DNA of 7,353 nt, taken from Oscillospiraceae bacterium (GTDB taxonomy: Bacteria > Bacillota > Clostridia > Oscillospirales > Ruminococcaceae). Positions 1 to 6,722 of the stretch are shown here, one piece after another. The position numbers were made by a program, and so were the translations under genes. The stretch is taken from assembly GCA_900752625.1 (NCBI GenBank), contig CAADWC010000225.1:1-7353 (forward strand), written 5' to 3'. The notes beneath the pieces were generated by a model, which was not told the origin of the DNA, did no database searches, and saw only the letters and a program-made list of their open reading frames with translations. The stretch's first letter is position 1, and each line of letters opens with the position of its first letter.

Positions 1-1
1 G

Positions 2-67
2 AAGGCTCCGTATACGGGTCTCGAGGGCATGACCTTGCGGCCCGGCACACTTGACTTCTATTTTTGA
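2..67 (+). CDS. C-terminal end of an unidentified upstream gene (partial)
   Basis: Of the three forward frames at the left edge, only the one starting at base 2 stays open for 21 codons, to TGA at 65-67. It would encode a C-terminus containing the string GLEGMTLRPGTLDFYF. A terminator begins 24 bases after this stop, as expected for the last gene of an operon, and composition is GC-rich like the packaging genes. The family was not recognised. In comparable phages a DNA methylase, nuclease or late regulator often sits here, but nothing in these residues proves that. A chance open frame of this length is possible. Confidence 0.4.
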   Translation, partial: KAPYTGLEGMTLRPGTLDFYF

Positions 68-90
68 AGTCCTCCTTAAAATTATTTGCG

Positions 91-118
91 AAAAGACGTC
101 AGTTTCGGACGTCTTTTT
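91..118 (+). terminator. Rho-independent terminator of the upstream operon
   Basis: A perfect 10-bp stem, AAAAGACGTC (91-100) with GACGTCTTTT (108-117), has a 7-base loop and runs into a T-tract. It closes the upstream module and separates it from the AT-rich cassette. The A-run on the 5' side would also give a U-run to transcripts from the right, so it may act in both directions. Confidence 0.85.
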
Positions 119-161
119 CGTAAGCAAACGGCATATACTTTAATGTATGGTTTATTCATTT

Positions 162-179
162 ATGTCGTATAATGTCGTA
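162..179 (+). repeat. Direct repeat ATGTCGTA x2
   Basis: ATGTCGTA occurs at 162-169 and 172-179, ten bases apart, so about one helical turn. The spacing puts both copies on the same DNA face, which suits a cooperative regulator site. A TATAAT string (168-173) lies across the junction, but no acceptable -35 box sits upstream of it. The function is unknown and the repeat could be chance in AT-rich DNA. Confidence 0.4.
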
Positions 180-190
180 ATTCTCAAATG

Positions 191-222
191 TTGCATAAAT
201 ACGGTATCTCAGATTTATGCAA
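191..222 (+). promoter_or_regulatory. Perfect 10-bp inverted repeat, possible operator
   Basis: TTGCATAAAT (191-200) and ATTTATGCAA (213-222) are exact reverse complements around a 12-base spacer. The right arm ends 24 bases before the -35 box of the cassette promoter (247-252), a common place for an activator or repressor dimer site. Arm centres are about 22 bp apart, roughly two helical turns. No T-run directly follows the right arm, so a terminator is unlikely. It could also form an RNA stem if transcription starts further left. Confidence 0.5.
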
Positions 223-246
223 AAAGGCTATTTTTGTCTTGTTCTG

Positions 247-275
247 TTGATTTATCACTCTTTCTATGGTATTAT
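247..275 (+). promoter_or_regulatory. Sigma-A-type promoter with extended -10 for the two-gene cassette
   Basis: The -35 box is TTGATT (247-252). After a 17-base spacer comes the -10 box TATTAT (270-275), preceded by TG at 267-268, giving an extended -10 (TGgTATTAT). The predicted start is near 282, about 29 bases before the ATG at 311. A further TATAAT (282-287) has no good -35. The promoter is downstream of the terminator at 91-118, so the cassette has independent transcription. Confidence 0.7.
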
Positions 276-310
276 TTTGTATATAATATTTTAGATGGAG
301 GATAGATAAA

Positions 311-1387
311 ATGAGTGTTGCAAAACCCCAAAAAATTATTAAAAATGTTACGTTCGACTATTATACAATTTCGTTTTCAGAAGATTTATTAGAGAAAACT
401 ATTCAGAAATGCAACAAAGAGTACAGCTCTTCCAAAGCACGTAAAAAGTATAGTAAGTATAAAGAAAATTTAGAAAAATTGCTGAAGTCAGAAAGTATAT
501 TTGATTTCGAGGACATATTAAAAAAAGTAAATGATGGTATCTTAGTTTCAAGGTTCATGATAGCTAATAAGACTGTAGATATTGATTTAAAAACTTTTGT
601 TGAAAATGATGAATATATATTTTTTCAAATAGCAAATAACAGGTCATTTAATATTCCTTCACGGCGTGAAATTGGCGGTGAACGAAAAAGCATAATGCTA
701 AAAGATAATGAATATATTGGAGAGTTTTTGAGTATACTCTATCATAAGAAAACAAAAGTTTTTATGGTTCAAAGGAATAGATATTCTCTTAGCAGATTGC
801 AACTTACCAAAGTACTTTCACAACTCTTTAATGACTATAACGTGAAAGTAAAAAATATAAATACACCATATATTATGTTGGAATTACGTCCGATTTTAGA
901 TAACGAAAGATTAAATAAAATTAATAAAAATAATATTATAGATAAAGTCACACTTTCAGGAACGAGCGTATCTTTGGCTAAACTTTCATCTGATAAACAA
1001 CGGGCTACTCACTTTTTAGTCGAATGTTTAAAGGCGTATCAAGCATATGGGTTTACATTGATATTAACTGCTAATGTTAAAGGAATTAAAAATAGTTCAA
1101 TGAAAAATGATGAGGTAATAAAGTTAGTAAGTGATTTAAGTAAGTTGTCAAAAGATGAGTCTTATAAAGATACTGATGGTGATTTAGACTTAGAAGTTGG
1201 GGTAAGAGAAAATGAAACGGCAAAAAGAGAACTGATTGATTATCTAGTGCCGTCTATTAGCCAAGAAATTTCTTTTGAAATGAAAGAAAGAACAGCATTA
1301 TCATACGAAATCATAAAGGATAAGATGTTAAAAGCATTTGAGGAAAAAAAGGATGAATTGACAGCTATTTTAGGATTAATTTTATGA
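311..1387 (+). CDS. Soluble cargo protein, uncharacterised family (first gene of two-gene cassette)
   Basis: This 358-aa protein has no signal peptide or membrane segment and is probably cytoplasmic. A strong TGGAGGA (296-302) lies 8 bases before the ATG. The N-terminus (residues ~10-22, KNVTFDYYTISF) looks like a beta strand. A Lys/Glu-rich helical stretch follows (~24-60). The most distinctive block is residues 132-161, with DNEYIGEFLSILY, a short turn, then QRNRYSLS. I associate this pattern with a widespread uncharacterised bacterial and phage family, probably the one labelled DUF6731, but could not check the label. The C-terminal third is charged and helical (~302-350). No nuclease, ATPase or protease motif was found. 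The gene is very AT-rich (11/60 G+C in 901-960) against the packaging genes, suggesting separate acquisition. It overlaps the next gene by 4 bases, so the two are probably translated together and act together. A defence or exclusion role is inference from context only. Confidence 0.85.
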   Translation: MSVAKPQKIIKNVTFDYYTISFSEDLLEKTIQKCNKEYSSSKARKKYSKYKENLEKLLKSESIFDFEDILKKVNDGILVSRFMIANKTVDIDLKTFVENDEYIFFQIANNRSFNIPSRREIGGERKSIMLKDNEYIGEFLSILYHKKTKVFMVQRNRYSLSRLQLTKVLSQLFNDYNVKVKNINTPYIMLELRPILDNERLNKINKNNIIDKVTLSGTSVSLAKLSSDKQRATHFLVECLKAYQAYGFTLILTANVKGIKNSSMKNDEVIKLVSDLSKLSKDESYKDTDGDLDLEVGVRENETAKRELIDYLVPSISQEISFEMKERTALSYEIIKDKMLKAFEEKKDELTAILGLIL

Positions 1388-1875
1388 TGAAAAAACGTAT
1401 ACAATTACAAAAAATATATTTATTAATAGACTGGATTATAGATCATAAGTGTTTCATAGCAATAATAATATCAATTTTAGTTCTAGTAATGTATAGAATA
1501 AAACTTATATCAAACTTTATGGCAGTTAGAAACGACTTGATAGATTTTTCAGGCGCCGTGCTAACAGTTCAAAGCGTAGTATTTGCAATATTGACAGTGA
1601 TAAAAAATACAGAAGTGTATAAATCAATAGAAAAATCGTATGAAGCCAATATAAAAGCTATTAATCAAAACTCTGTGGCAACAATATTTTATTCACTTTT
1701 TGAAATTGTTATCTGTATTGCAGTAAGTTTAGTGTATGGTATTTTGATTAAATATATATGGGTAAAATATATTTTGGGTTTTTTAGTTTCATATTGCTTT
1801 ATATTGATGCTCATTTCCATGTATAGTTCGTTTAAATTGAGTTTTAGTATTTTTATATTATCAAAAAATGTATAA
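1384..1875 (+). CDS. Membrane protein with about four TM helices, partner of the preceding gene
   Basis: This 163-aa protein has a short basic N-terminus and four hydrophobic stretches, at residues ~23-39, ~52-73, ~98-122 and ~126-148. A polar loop (~74-97, with NTEVYKSIEKSYEANIKA) lies between the second and third helices. It belongs in the cytoplasmic membrane and has no signal peptidase site. Its ATG overlaps the previous stop (ATGATGA; a second ATG at 1387 is also possible), with AGGA about 8 bases upstream inside the first gene. The family was not recognised. Pairing of a soluble protein with a small multi-helix membrane protein resembles several two-gene anti-phage systems, such as the layout of Kiwa, where a four-helix protein KwaA partners KwaB. 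No sequence homology to Kiwa is claimed. A holin role is unlikely, because the gene is coupled to the 358-aa protein rather than to a lysin. Confidence 0.82.
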   Translation: MMKKRIQLQKIYLLIDWIIDHKCFIAIIISILVLVMYRIKLISNFMAVRNDLIDFSGAVLTVQSVVFAILTVIKNTEVYKSIEKSYEANIKAINQNSVATIFYSLFEIVICIAVSLVYGILIKYIWVKYILGFLVSYCFILMLISMYSSFKLSFSIFILSKNV

Positions 1876-1883
1876 TACCCCCC

Positions 1884-1908
1884 GACCGCCATACCCGGCG
1901 GTCTTTTT
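1884..1908 (+). terminator. Rho-independent terminator of the cargo cassette
   Basis: A 7-bp GC-rich stem, GACCGCC (1884-1890) with GGCGGTC (1897-1903), has a 6-base loop and runs into TTTTT (1904-1908). It starts 8 bases after the stop of the membrane gene and ends 37 bases before the terS start. With the promoter at 247-275 it makes the cassette a self-contained unit. It also argues against starting terS at the ATG at 1868, because that would place the hairpin inside the gene. Confidence 0.88.
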
Positions 1909-1931
1909 ATACCCAAAATCACAAAAAGCAA

Positions 1932-1948
1932 GAGAGGTGGTGGCGTTG
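1932..1948 (+). promoter_or_regulatory. Ribosome binding site deciding the TTG start of terS
   Basis: GAGAGG (1932-1937) lies 8 bases before TTG (1946-1948), in the terS frame. In-frame GTG codons at 1937 and 1940 lie inside or against this site and are poor candidates. The in-frame ATG at 1868 lies upstream of the terminator hairpin and has no comparable site. Confidence 0.75.
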
Positions 1949-2329
1949 GCAAATGGAAAATATCAATACTGGCTGAGCGAAGAGGGGCTGACCCTGATCG
2001 CGGGCTGGGCCAGAGACGGACTGACGGACGAACAGATAGCTCATAATATGGGCATTTCCCGTAAGACGCTTGCTGAATGGAAGAAACGGTACAGTGACAT
2101 ATGTGACACCCTAAAAAAAGGAAAGGAGATCGTCGATTATGAGGTCGAGAACGCATTGCTGTCCAAGGCTCTGAATGGCGATACTACTGCCCAGATATTC
2201 TGGCTCAAAAACCGGCGCCCGGATAAGTGGAGGGATAAGCCTGCGGCCAATGACGGCGGGCAGACCGCAGACGATAATTTTATGGACGCTCTTAACTGTA
2301 AAGCGGAGGAAGTATGGCGGAACGGATAA
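1946..2329 (+). CDS. terS: Phage terminase small subunit
   Basis: TerS binds the packaging start site on concatemeric phage DNA and recruits the large subunit. With the TTG start it is 127 aa, near the short end for Firmicute phage small terminases. The N-terminal half is a homeodomain-like helix-turn-helix, around LTDEQIAHNMGISRKTLAEW (about residues 29-48). The C-terminal half has the signature DTTAQIFWLKNRRPDKWRDK (about residues 84-103), which I know from this family. The gene overlaps terL by 16 bases, so the two subunits are coupled. Its G+C is much higher than that of the cassette just upstream. No clear promoter fits between 1909 and 1945, so transcription probably reads through from upstream. 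Confidence 0.9.
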   Translation: MANGKYQYWLSEEGLTLIAGWARDGLTDEQIAHNMGISRKTLAEWKKRYSDICDTLKKGKEIVDYEVENALLSKALNGDTTAQIFWLKNRRPDKWRDKPAANDGGQTADDNFMDALNCKAEEVWRNG

Positions 2330-3609
2330 ATACGGCATTCAGGTTTCAGCCGTTTTCAAATAAGCAGTCAAAGGTGCTTACATGGTGGATCAAAAGCTCC
2401 CCTGTGCACGGCTGTAACGGTATTATCTGCGACGGAGCCATACGCTCAGGCAAGACCGTCTGTATGTCGCTTTCATTTGTTATGTGGGCAATGGATAATT
2501 TCAGCGGCTTCAACTTTGCTCTGTGCGGAAAAACGATAGGTTCGCTCCGCAGGAACGTGGTCCGGCTTCTTGAAACCATGCTTGCCGGACGGGGCTATAA
2601 GGTCACGGACCACAGGGCTGATAATCTGATCGTTGTTTCGCGAAACGGCAGGGAAAACTATTTTTATCTTTTCGGAGGTAAAGATGAAAGTTCACAGGAC
2701 TTGATCCAGGGTATTACGCTTGCAGGAGTTTTTCTCGACGAGGTCGCGCTTATGCCCGAAAGCTTCGTCAATCAGGCGACTGCGAGATGTTCGGTAACAG
2801 GCTCAAAATTTTGGTTCAACTGCAACCCGGACGGTCCGTTTCATTGGTTCAAGCAAAACTGGATAGATAAGACCGACAGCAAAAATATATTGTATCTGCA
2901 CTTTGATATGGACGACAATCTGAGTTTGTCGGAGGAGGTCAAGCGGCGTTACCGATCGCAGTGGACCGGAGTTTTTTACAAGAGGTATATCAAAGGTGAG
3001 TGGGCTGTTGCGGAGGGAGCGATCTACGATATGTTTTCTCCCGAACGGCATATGCTGAAAGTTTTGCCGCAGATAGCCGAAAACAGCGCGAAATATATCT
3101 CCGCAGACTATGGCACGCTTAATCCCACGGTTTTTTTGCTATGGGAAAAATCTGCGGACGGCCGCTGGATATGCACTAAAGAATATTATTACGACGGGAG
3201 AAAAAAAGGCAGGCAGAAGACTGACGAGGAATATGCGGACGATCTTTTGCAGTTCGTTGGAGATATCAGGATCAAAGCCGTAATCGCAGACCCTTCGGCT
3301 GCAAGCTTTATTGAGTGCCTGCGCCGTAAGGGCTTTAATGTTGTAAAGGCAAAAAATGATGTGCTAGATGGGATAAGGCTGACAGGATCGCTTTTGAGCA
3401 GCGGAAAAATAGCTTTTATGAGCTGCTGTCGTAATACCGAATCGGAGTTCGGCTCGTATATCTGGGATGGCAAAGCGGCTCAAAGGGGCGAGGATAAGCC
3501 GGTAAAGGAACACGATCATGCGATGGACGCTGTGAGATACTTTTGCAATACGGTCATAGGAAATAAAAAAGCCCGCGCCGGCAGTAAATCAGCGCTGGGC
3601 ATATACTGA
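2314..3609 (+). CDS. terL: Phage terminase large subunit (ATPase and nuclease)
   Basis: TerL cuts concatemeric DNA and drives it into the prohead through the portal, using ATP. The 431 aa match the usual length. The N-terminal ATPase has Walker A GAIRSGKT (41-48), Walker B with catalytic acid in GVFLDEVA (138-145, E143), and a coupling motif around WFNCNPDGPFHWF (167-179). The C-terminal RNase H-like nuclease shows three acid clusters: SADYG (D265), IADPS (D326), and DHAMDAVRY (D401, D405). The type is that of PBSX/SPP1-like Firmicute terminases. GGAGG (2305-2309) lies just before the ATG. All catalytic residues looked for are present, so the enzyme should be active. The portal gene follows after 16 bases. 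Confidence 0.97.
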   Translation: MAERINTAFRFQPFSNKQSKVLTWWIKSSPVHGCNGIICDGAIRSGKTVCMSLSFVMWAMDNFSGFNFALCGKTIGSLRRNVVRLLETMLAGRGYKVTDHRADNLIVVSRNGRENYFYLFGGKDESSQDLIQGITLAGVFLDEVALMPESFVNQATARCSVTGSKFWFNCNPDGPFHWFKQNWIDKTDSKNILYLHFDMDDNLSLSEEVKRRYRSQWTGVFYKRYIKGEWAVAEGAIYDMFSPERHMLKVLPQIAENSAKYISADYGTLNPTVFLLWEKSADGRWICTKEYYYDGRKKGRQKTDEEYADDLLQFVGDIRIKAVIADPSAASFIECLRRKGFNVVKAKNDVLDGIRLTGSLLSSGKIAFMSCCRNTESEFGSYIWDGKAAQRGEDKPVKEHDHAMDAVRYFCNTVIGNKKARAGSKSALGIY

Positions 3610-3625
3610 CAAGGAGGAGCAAGGA

Positions 3626-4987
3626 TTGTTTACAATTTCGCGCGACAGGGAGATAACGCTCCGGCTGGCGGTAAAATTCATACGAAATCATCACGACAAG
3701 GCGGTTCCGAGGCTGGAAAAGCTGAAAAGCTATTACGACGGACATCACAGCATATGCGGCAGGGTCAAAGCTCCCGATCTGGCCAACAACAGGATAGTTA
3801 TAAACCACGCAAGCTATATAGCCAATATCGCAAGCGGTTATCTTGCCGGAACGCCTGCGTCGTATAAATCGGCGGCGGACGATATCACCCCGGTTACCGA
3901 TATCCTGAAAAGGGCGGACAGCTCAACTCAGGACAGCGACCTTGCTCTTGACGGCTCGGTATACGGCAGAAGCTTCGAGCTTGTGTATATGTCCTCCGAC
4001 AAAAAGCCGGAGCCTAAGCTTGCGAAAATCGACCCGCGCTTTGCTTTTGTAGTCTATGACGACACTGTGCTGCACGAGCCGGTGTTCGGCGTTACGTATT
4101 ATCCGACATTTGACGATAACGGCAACTGCGACGGTTATTCGTGCAGCCTTTATACGGCGGACGATATAACTCCGTTCAGGACGGATTCCGGATTTTCAAT
4201 AACAGAAACGGGAAAGCGGGAAGCTCATTATTTCGGAAATGTTCCGCTAAATGAAATTTACAACAACCAGAACTGCCAGGGGGATTTTGAGCAGGTCATA
4301 TCACTTATCGACGCATACGATCTGCTTATGAGCGACCGCGTAAACGACAAGGAGCAGTTCGTAAACGCTCTGCTGCTTGTGACCGGCACCGTGCTGGGGG
4401 ACGACGCTCAGGAAAAGTCCGAAACCTACAAAGCGGTCAAAGAAAACGGAGTGCTTGAGCTTCCGACGGATGCCAGGGCGGAATATCTTACGCGTCAGTT
4501 TGACGAGGCGAGCGTCGAAGTGCTCAGGCAAGCCTTAAAAAAGGATATACATACTATCTCAAACGTACCGGATATGTCGGACGATAATTTCGGCGGCAAC
4601 GTATCCGGCGTTGCCATGGCATACAAGCTTCTGGGTTTTGAGCTTATGACAAAGACGAAGGAACGCTTTTTCAAGGAGGGTCTGAGATACCGCCTGAAGC
4701 TTATAGCCAATGTGCTTTCAAAGCGAAATATAACAATCGATACCGACAGTATAGAAATCACCATGCCGAGGACACTGCCTCAGAATACCGCCGAGCTGGC
4801 GAATACCGTAGCGGCGCTGTCCGGAATGGTATCGCAGGAAACTCTGCTTTCGCAGCTTCCGTTTGTTGAAAATCCGGCGGAGGAGATAAAAAAGCTCAGA
4901 GAGGAAAATCAGAAAGCCCTGGAATATCAGCAGTCGGTGTTCAGCCTGAGAAGCGACGGAGCGGAAGATGAAAGCAAGGAGCAGTGA
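3626..4987 (+). CDS. Phage portal protein, SPP1 gp6 type
   Basis: The portal forms a ring at one head vertex through which DNA enters and leaves. It docks TerL, and later the head-tail connector. The 453-aa protein matches the SPP1 gp6-like family in length and pattern. The N-terminal region has RLEKLKSYYDGHHSI (29-43) and NRIVINHASYIANIASGYL (55-73). The conserved C-terminal clip/stem region is ~292-360, with FDEASVEVLRQALKKDIHT and SGVAMAYKLLGFEL. The tail (~417-453) is charged and coiled-coil-like. The start is TTG, chosen because AGGAGG (3612-3617) lies exactly 8 bases upstream and the family's N-terminus begins here. It overlaps the MuF gene by 20 bases. Confidence 0.96.
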   Translation: MFTISRDREITLRLAVKFIRNHHDKAVPRLEKLKSYYDGHHSICGRVKAPDLANNRIVINHASYIANIASGYLAGTPASYKSAADDITPVTDILKRADSSTQDSDLALDGSVYGRSFELVYMSSDKKPEPKLAKIDPRFAFVVYDDTVLHEPVFGVTYYPTFDDNGNCDGYSCSLYTADDITPFRTDSGFSITETGKREAHYFGNVPLNEIYNNQNCQGDFEQVISLIDAYDLLMSDRVNDKEQFVNALLLVTGTVLGDDAQEKSETYKAVKENGVLELPTDARAEYLTRQFDEASVEVLRQALKKDIHTISNVPDMSDDNFGGNVSGVAMAYKLLGFELMTKTKERFFKEGLRYRLKLIANVLSKRNITIDTDSIEITMPRTLPQNTAELANTVAALSGMVSQETLLSQLPFVENPAEEIKKLREENQKALEYQQSVFSLRSDGAEDESKEQ

Positions 4988-6722
4988 TTACTGGAGGGAG
5001 AGGGCGGAAAAGCGAATGGACGAGGCTGTCCTTAAAGCGGATTTGATAGCGGACAGGATAGGAACGGCATATCTTGAAGCCTTAAGGGATATACAAAAAA
5101 GGCTTGACAGCATATTCAGAAACTTTTCGGCGGGCATCTCCGAGGCAGAGGCAAAGCGGATATTAAAAACAGTAAAAGAGCCCGATATAATAAAGCGGCT
5201 TGAAAAGGCGGTCGAAAGGATAGAGAACGCGGAAAAAAGGGCTTTAATGCTTGCTGAGATAAACGCTCCGGCTTACAGGGCAAGGATAGATAGCCTGAAT
5301 ACGCTTGCCGGAAGCGTTAAATCCGTATGTGAAAAGATCGGCGGCAAAACGCTGGAGCTGATGGATTCAGAGCTGCCGGAAATAGCCGAAAGCACCTATT
5401 ACAGAAGCATTTTCGATACTCAGAAAGGAACAGGGCTGGGATTTGCGTTCGCACTGCTTTCACGGGAGCGGATCGATGAAATACTGCTGACTAACTGGAG
5501 CGGCAGACATTATTCACACCGTGTCTGGGACAATACGGAAAAACTTGCCGAAGCCGTTCAGGAAATACTTTTGCAGGGCTTTCTTACCGGAAGATCCAGC
5601 GCCAGAATGGCGTCGGATCTGCGTGAAAGAATGCATTCGTCCTACAGCCGCAGTCTGACGCTTATAAGGACAGAGGCAAGCTACATCGCTAACAGCGCCG
5701 AGCTTGAAAGCTGCAGAGAAACGGGCGCGGAGAAATACCGGTTTGTCGCTACACTTGACCTGAGGACATCCGATATCTGCCGGAGCCTTGACGGCACCGA
5801 ATACCCGATCGCCGAAGCCAGGCAGGGTGAAAACTATCCTCCCATGCACCCACGCTGCCGTTCTACGACTGTTCCGGTGCTGTCAGACGAGGTAATGTCG
5901 GATATGAAGCGGCGGGCAAAGGATCCTGTTACGGGAAAGCCTGTGACGGTTTCGGCTGATATGACCTATGAGGAGTGGTACGGCAGATATGTTAAGGGAA
6001 ACGCCGAGGCGGAGGTCAATGAAAAGGCGGTCAGAAATCTTTCCTCCGACAGAAAGCAGTTTGAAAGATACAAAAATCTGCTTGGAAAAGAAATGCCCGG
6101 AACGCTCGAGGAATTTCAGAGGATCAAATATACAGATACGCATGAGTATGGGGTTTTGAAGGCGCAGGTCAAAGGTATGGGTTATTACAACGCCGTGCTG
6201 AAGAATGAACCGGATATTTCTGACGCGATAAAAAAGGTTGCAAACGAAGAGGGCTTGGAAATTGCAGGCTTTAAACATAGAATAAAGAATAAGGAATCAT
6301 ATCTGCGCAAAATACGTTCAGATTATTCGGTTAACGGCAATAATTATGAGGTCAATGATATTATTAGATATACTTTTATATCGGACGCTGATAATTTCAC
6401 TGAAAAGTCAGCAAATGCTATTGTAAATCTTGAGAAAAAGAGTTATAATACAATTAAGATAAAAAATTATTGGCTTGATGATACTAGTCCGTACAAAGGC
6501 ATTAATACTATCGCTAAGGCTGATAACGGTCAGAAGTTTGAAATACAGTATCATACGCCTGAAAGCTATCGCGTAAAGGAAGAAATGCACAAGTGCTATG
6601 AACAGTGGCGGCTGCTGAAAGATAAATCTTCTGAGACCGCGATTGACCTACAAAGAAAAATGTATGAAATGTCGGCAAGCCTAGTAACGCCAAATGAAAC
6701 AGAAAGGTTGACAAGGCTATGA
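4968..6722 (+). CDS. MuF minor head protein fused to a C-terminal RelA/SpoT-like toxin domain
   Basis: This 584-aa chimera is nearly twice the length of plain MuF proteins such as SPP1 gp7 (about 300 aa). Residues 1-~225 are helical, starting with the typical SDYWRERAEKRMDEA. Residues ~226-303 are the MuF domain, with SLTLIRTEASYIANSAE, LDLRTSDICRSLDG and the Cys/His end HPRCRSTTVP. Residues ~304-430 are a linker containing DMTYEEWYGRYV, shared by many toxin-bearing MuF proteins. Residues ~431-550 resemble the RelA/SpoT synthetase fold: GFKHRIKNKESYLRKI (434-449), NDIIRYTF (463-470, D464 as the metal-binding Asp), IKIKNYW (496-502), YKGINT (509-514, Y509 as the guanine-stacking Tyr), and KFEIQYHTPESY (523-534, E525 as the catalytic Glu). 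The likely activity is pyrophosphate transfer from ATP to GDP/GTP, to adenine nucleotides, or to tRNA ends, as in different toxic family members; the sequence does not show which. The AT-rich C-terminal part suggests a swapped module. The start is supported by overlap with the portal stop and the conserved N-terminus. Confidence 0.9.
   Translation: MKARSSDYWRERAEKRMDEAVLKADLIADRIGTAYLEALRDIQKRLDSIFRNFSAGISEAEAKRILKTVKEPDIIKRLEKAVERIENAEKRALMLAEINAPAYRARIDSLNTLAGSVKSVCEKIGGKTLELMDSELPEIAESTYYRSIFDTQKGTGLGFAFALLSRERIDEILLTNWSGRHYSHRVWDNTEKLAEAVQEILLQGFLTGRSSARMASDLRERMHSSYSRSLTLIRTEASYIANSAELESCRETGAEKYRFVATLDLRTSDICRSLDGTEYPIAEARQGENYPPMHPRCRSTTVPVLSDEVMSDMKRRAKDPVTGKPVTVSADMTYEEWYGRYVKGNAEAEVNEKAVRNLSSDRKQFERYKNLLGKEMPGTLEEFQRIKYTDTHEYGVLKAQVKGMGYYNAVLKNEPDISDAIKKVANEEGLEIAGFKHRIKNKESYLRKIRSDYSVNGNNYEVNDIIRYTFISDADNFTEKSANAIVNLEKKSYNTIKIKNYWLDDTSPYKGINTIAKADNGQKFEIQYHTPESYRVKEEMHKCYEQWRLLKDKSSETAIDLQRKMYEMSASLVTPNETERLTRL

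Noticed and set aside
168..173. TATAAT as a -10 box
   Set aside because: No -35-like hexamer lies 15-19 bases upstream. The TTGATT/TGgTATTAT pair at 247-275 is far better.
1..310. cos site, tRNA or attachment site at the left edge
   Set aside because: No cloverleaf, CCA-type 3' end or duplicated core sequence was found, and a cos site cannot be recognised without related genomes.
311..1875. Assignment of the two-gene cassette as a Kiwa system
   Set aside because: Only the layout (soluble plus four-helix membrane protein) is similar. Gene order differs, and no KwaA or KwaB sequence motif could be identified.
1384..1875. Holin
   Set aside because: It is in the wrong place (before terS, no endolysin nearby), has four rather than one to three helices, and is coupled to the 358-aa gene.
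1868..1945. N-terminal extension of terS from ATG at 1868
   Set aside because: It would translate the terminator hairpin, has no ribosome binding site, overlaps the membrane gene stop, and adds a Pro-rich segment unlike the family. The TTG at 1946 has a well-placed GAGAGG.
1689..2156. 155-codon open frame on the minus strand
   Set aside because: It spans the end of the AT-rich membrane gene, the terminator and terS antisense. It changes composition abruptly and has no credible domain, so it is a shadow frame.
5514..6278. Long minus-strand open frames opposite the MuF gene
   Set aside because: They lie wholly antisense to a well-supported gene, have no ribosome binding site or recognisable motif, and fit codon bias of the + strand gene.
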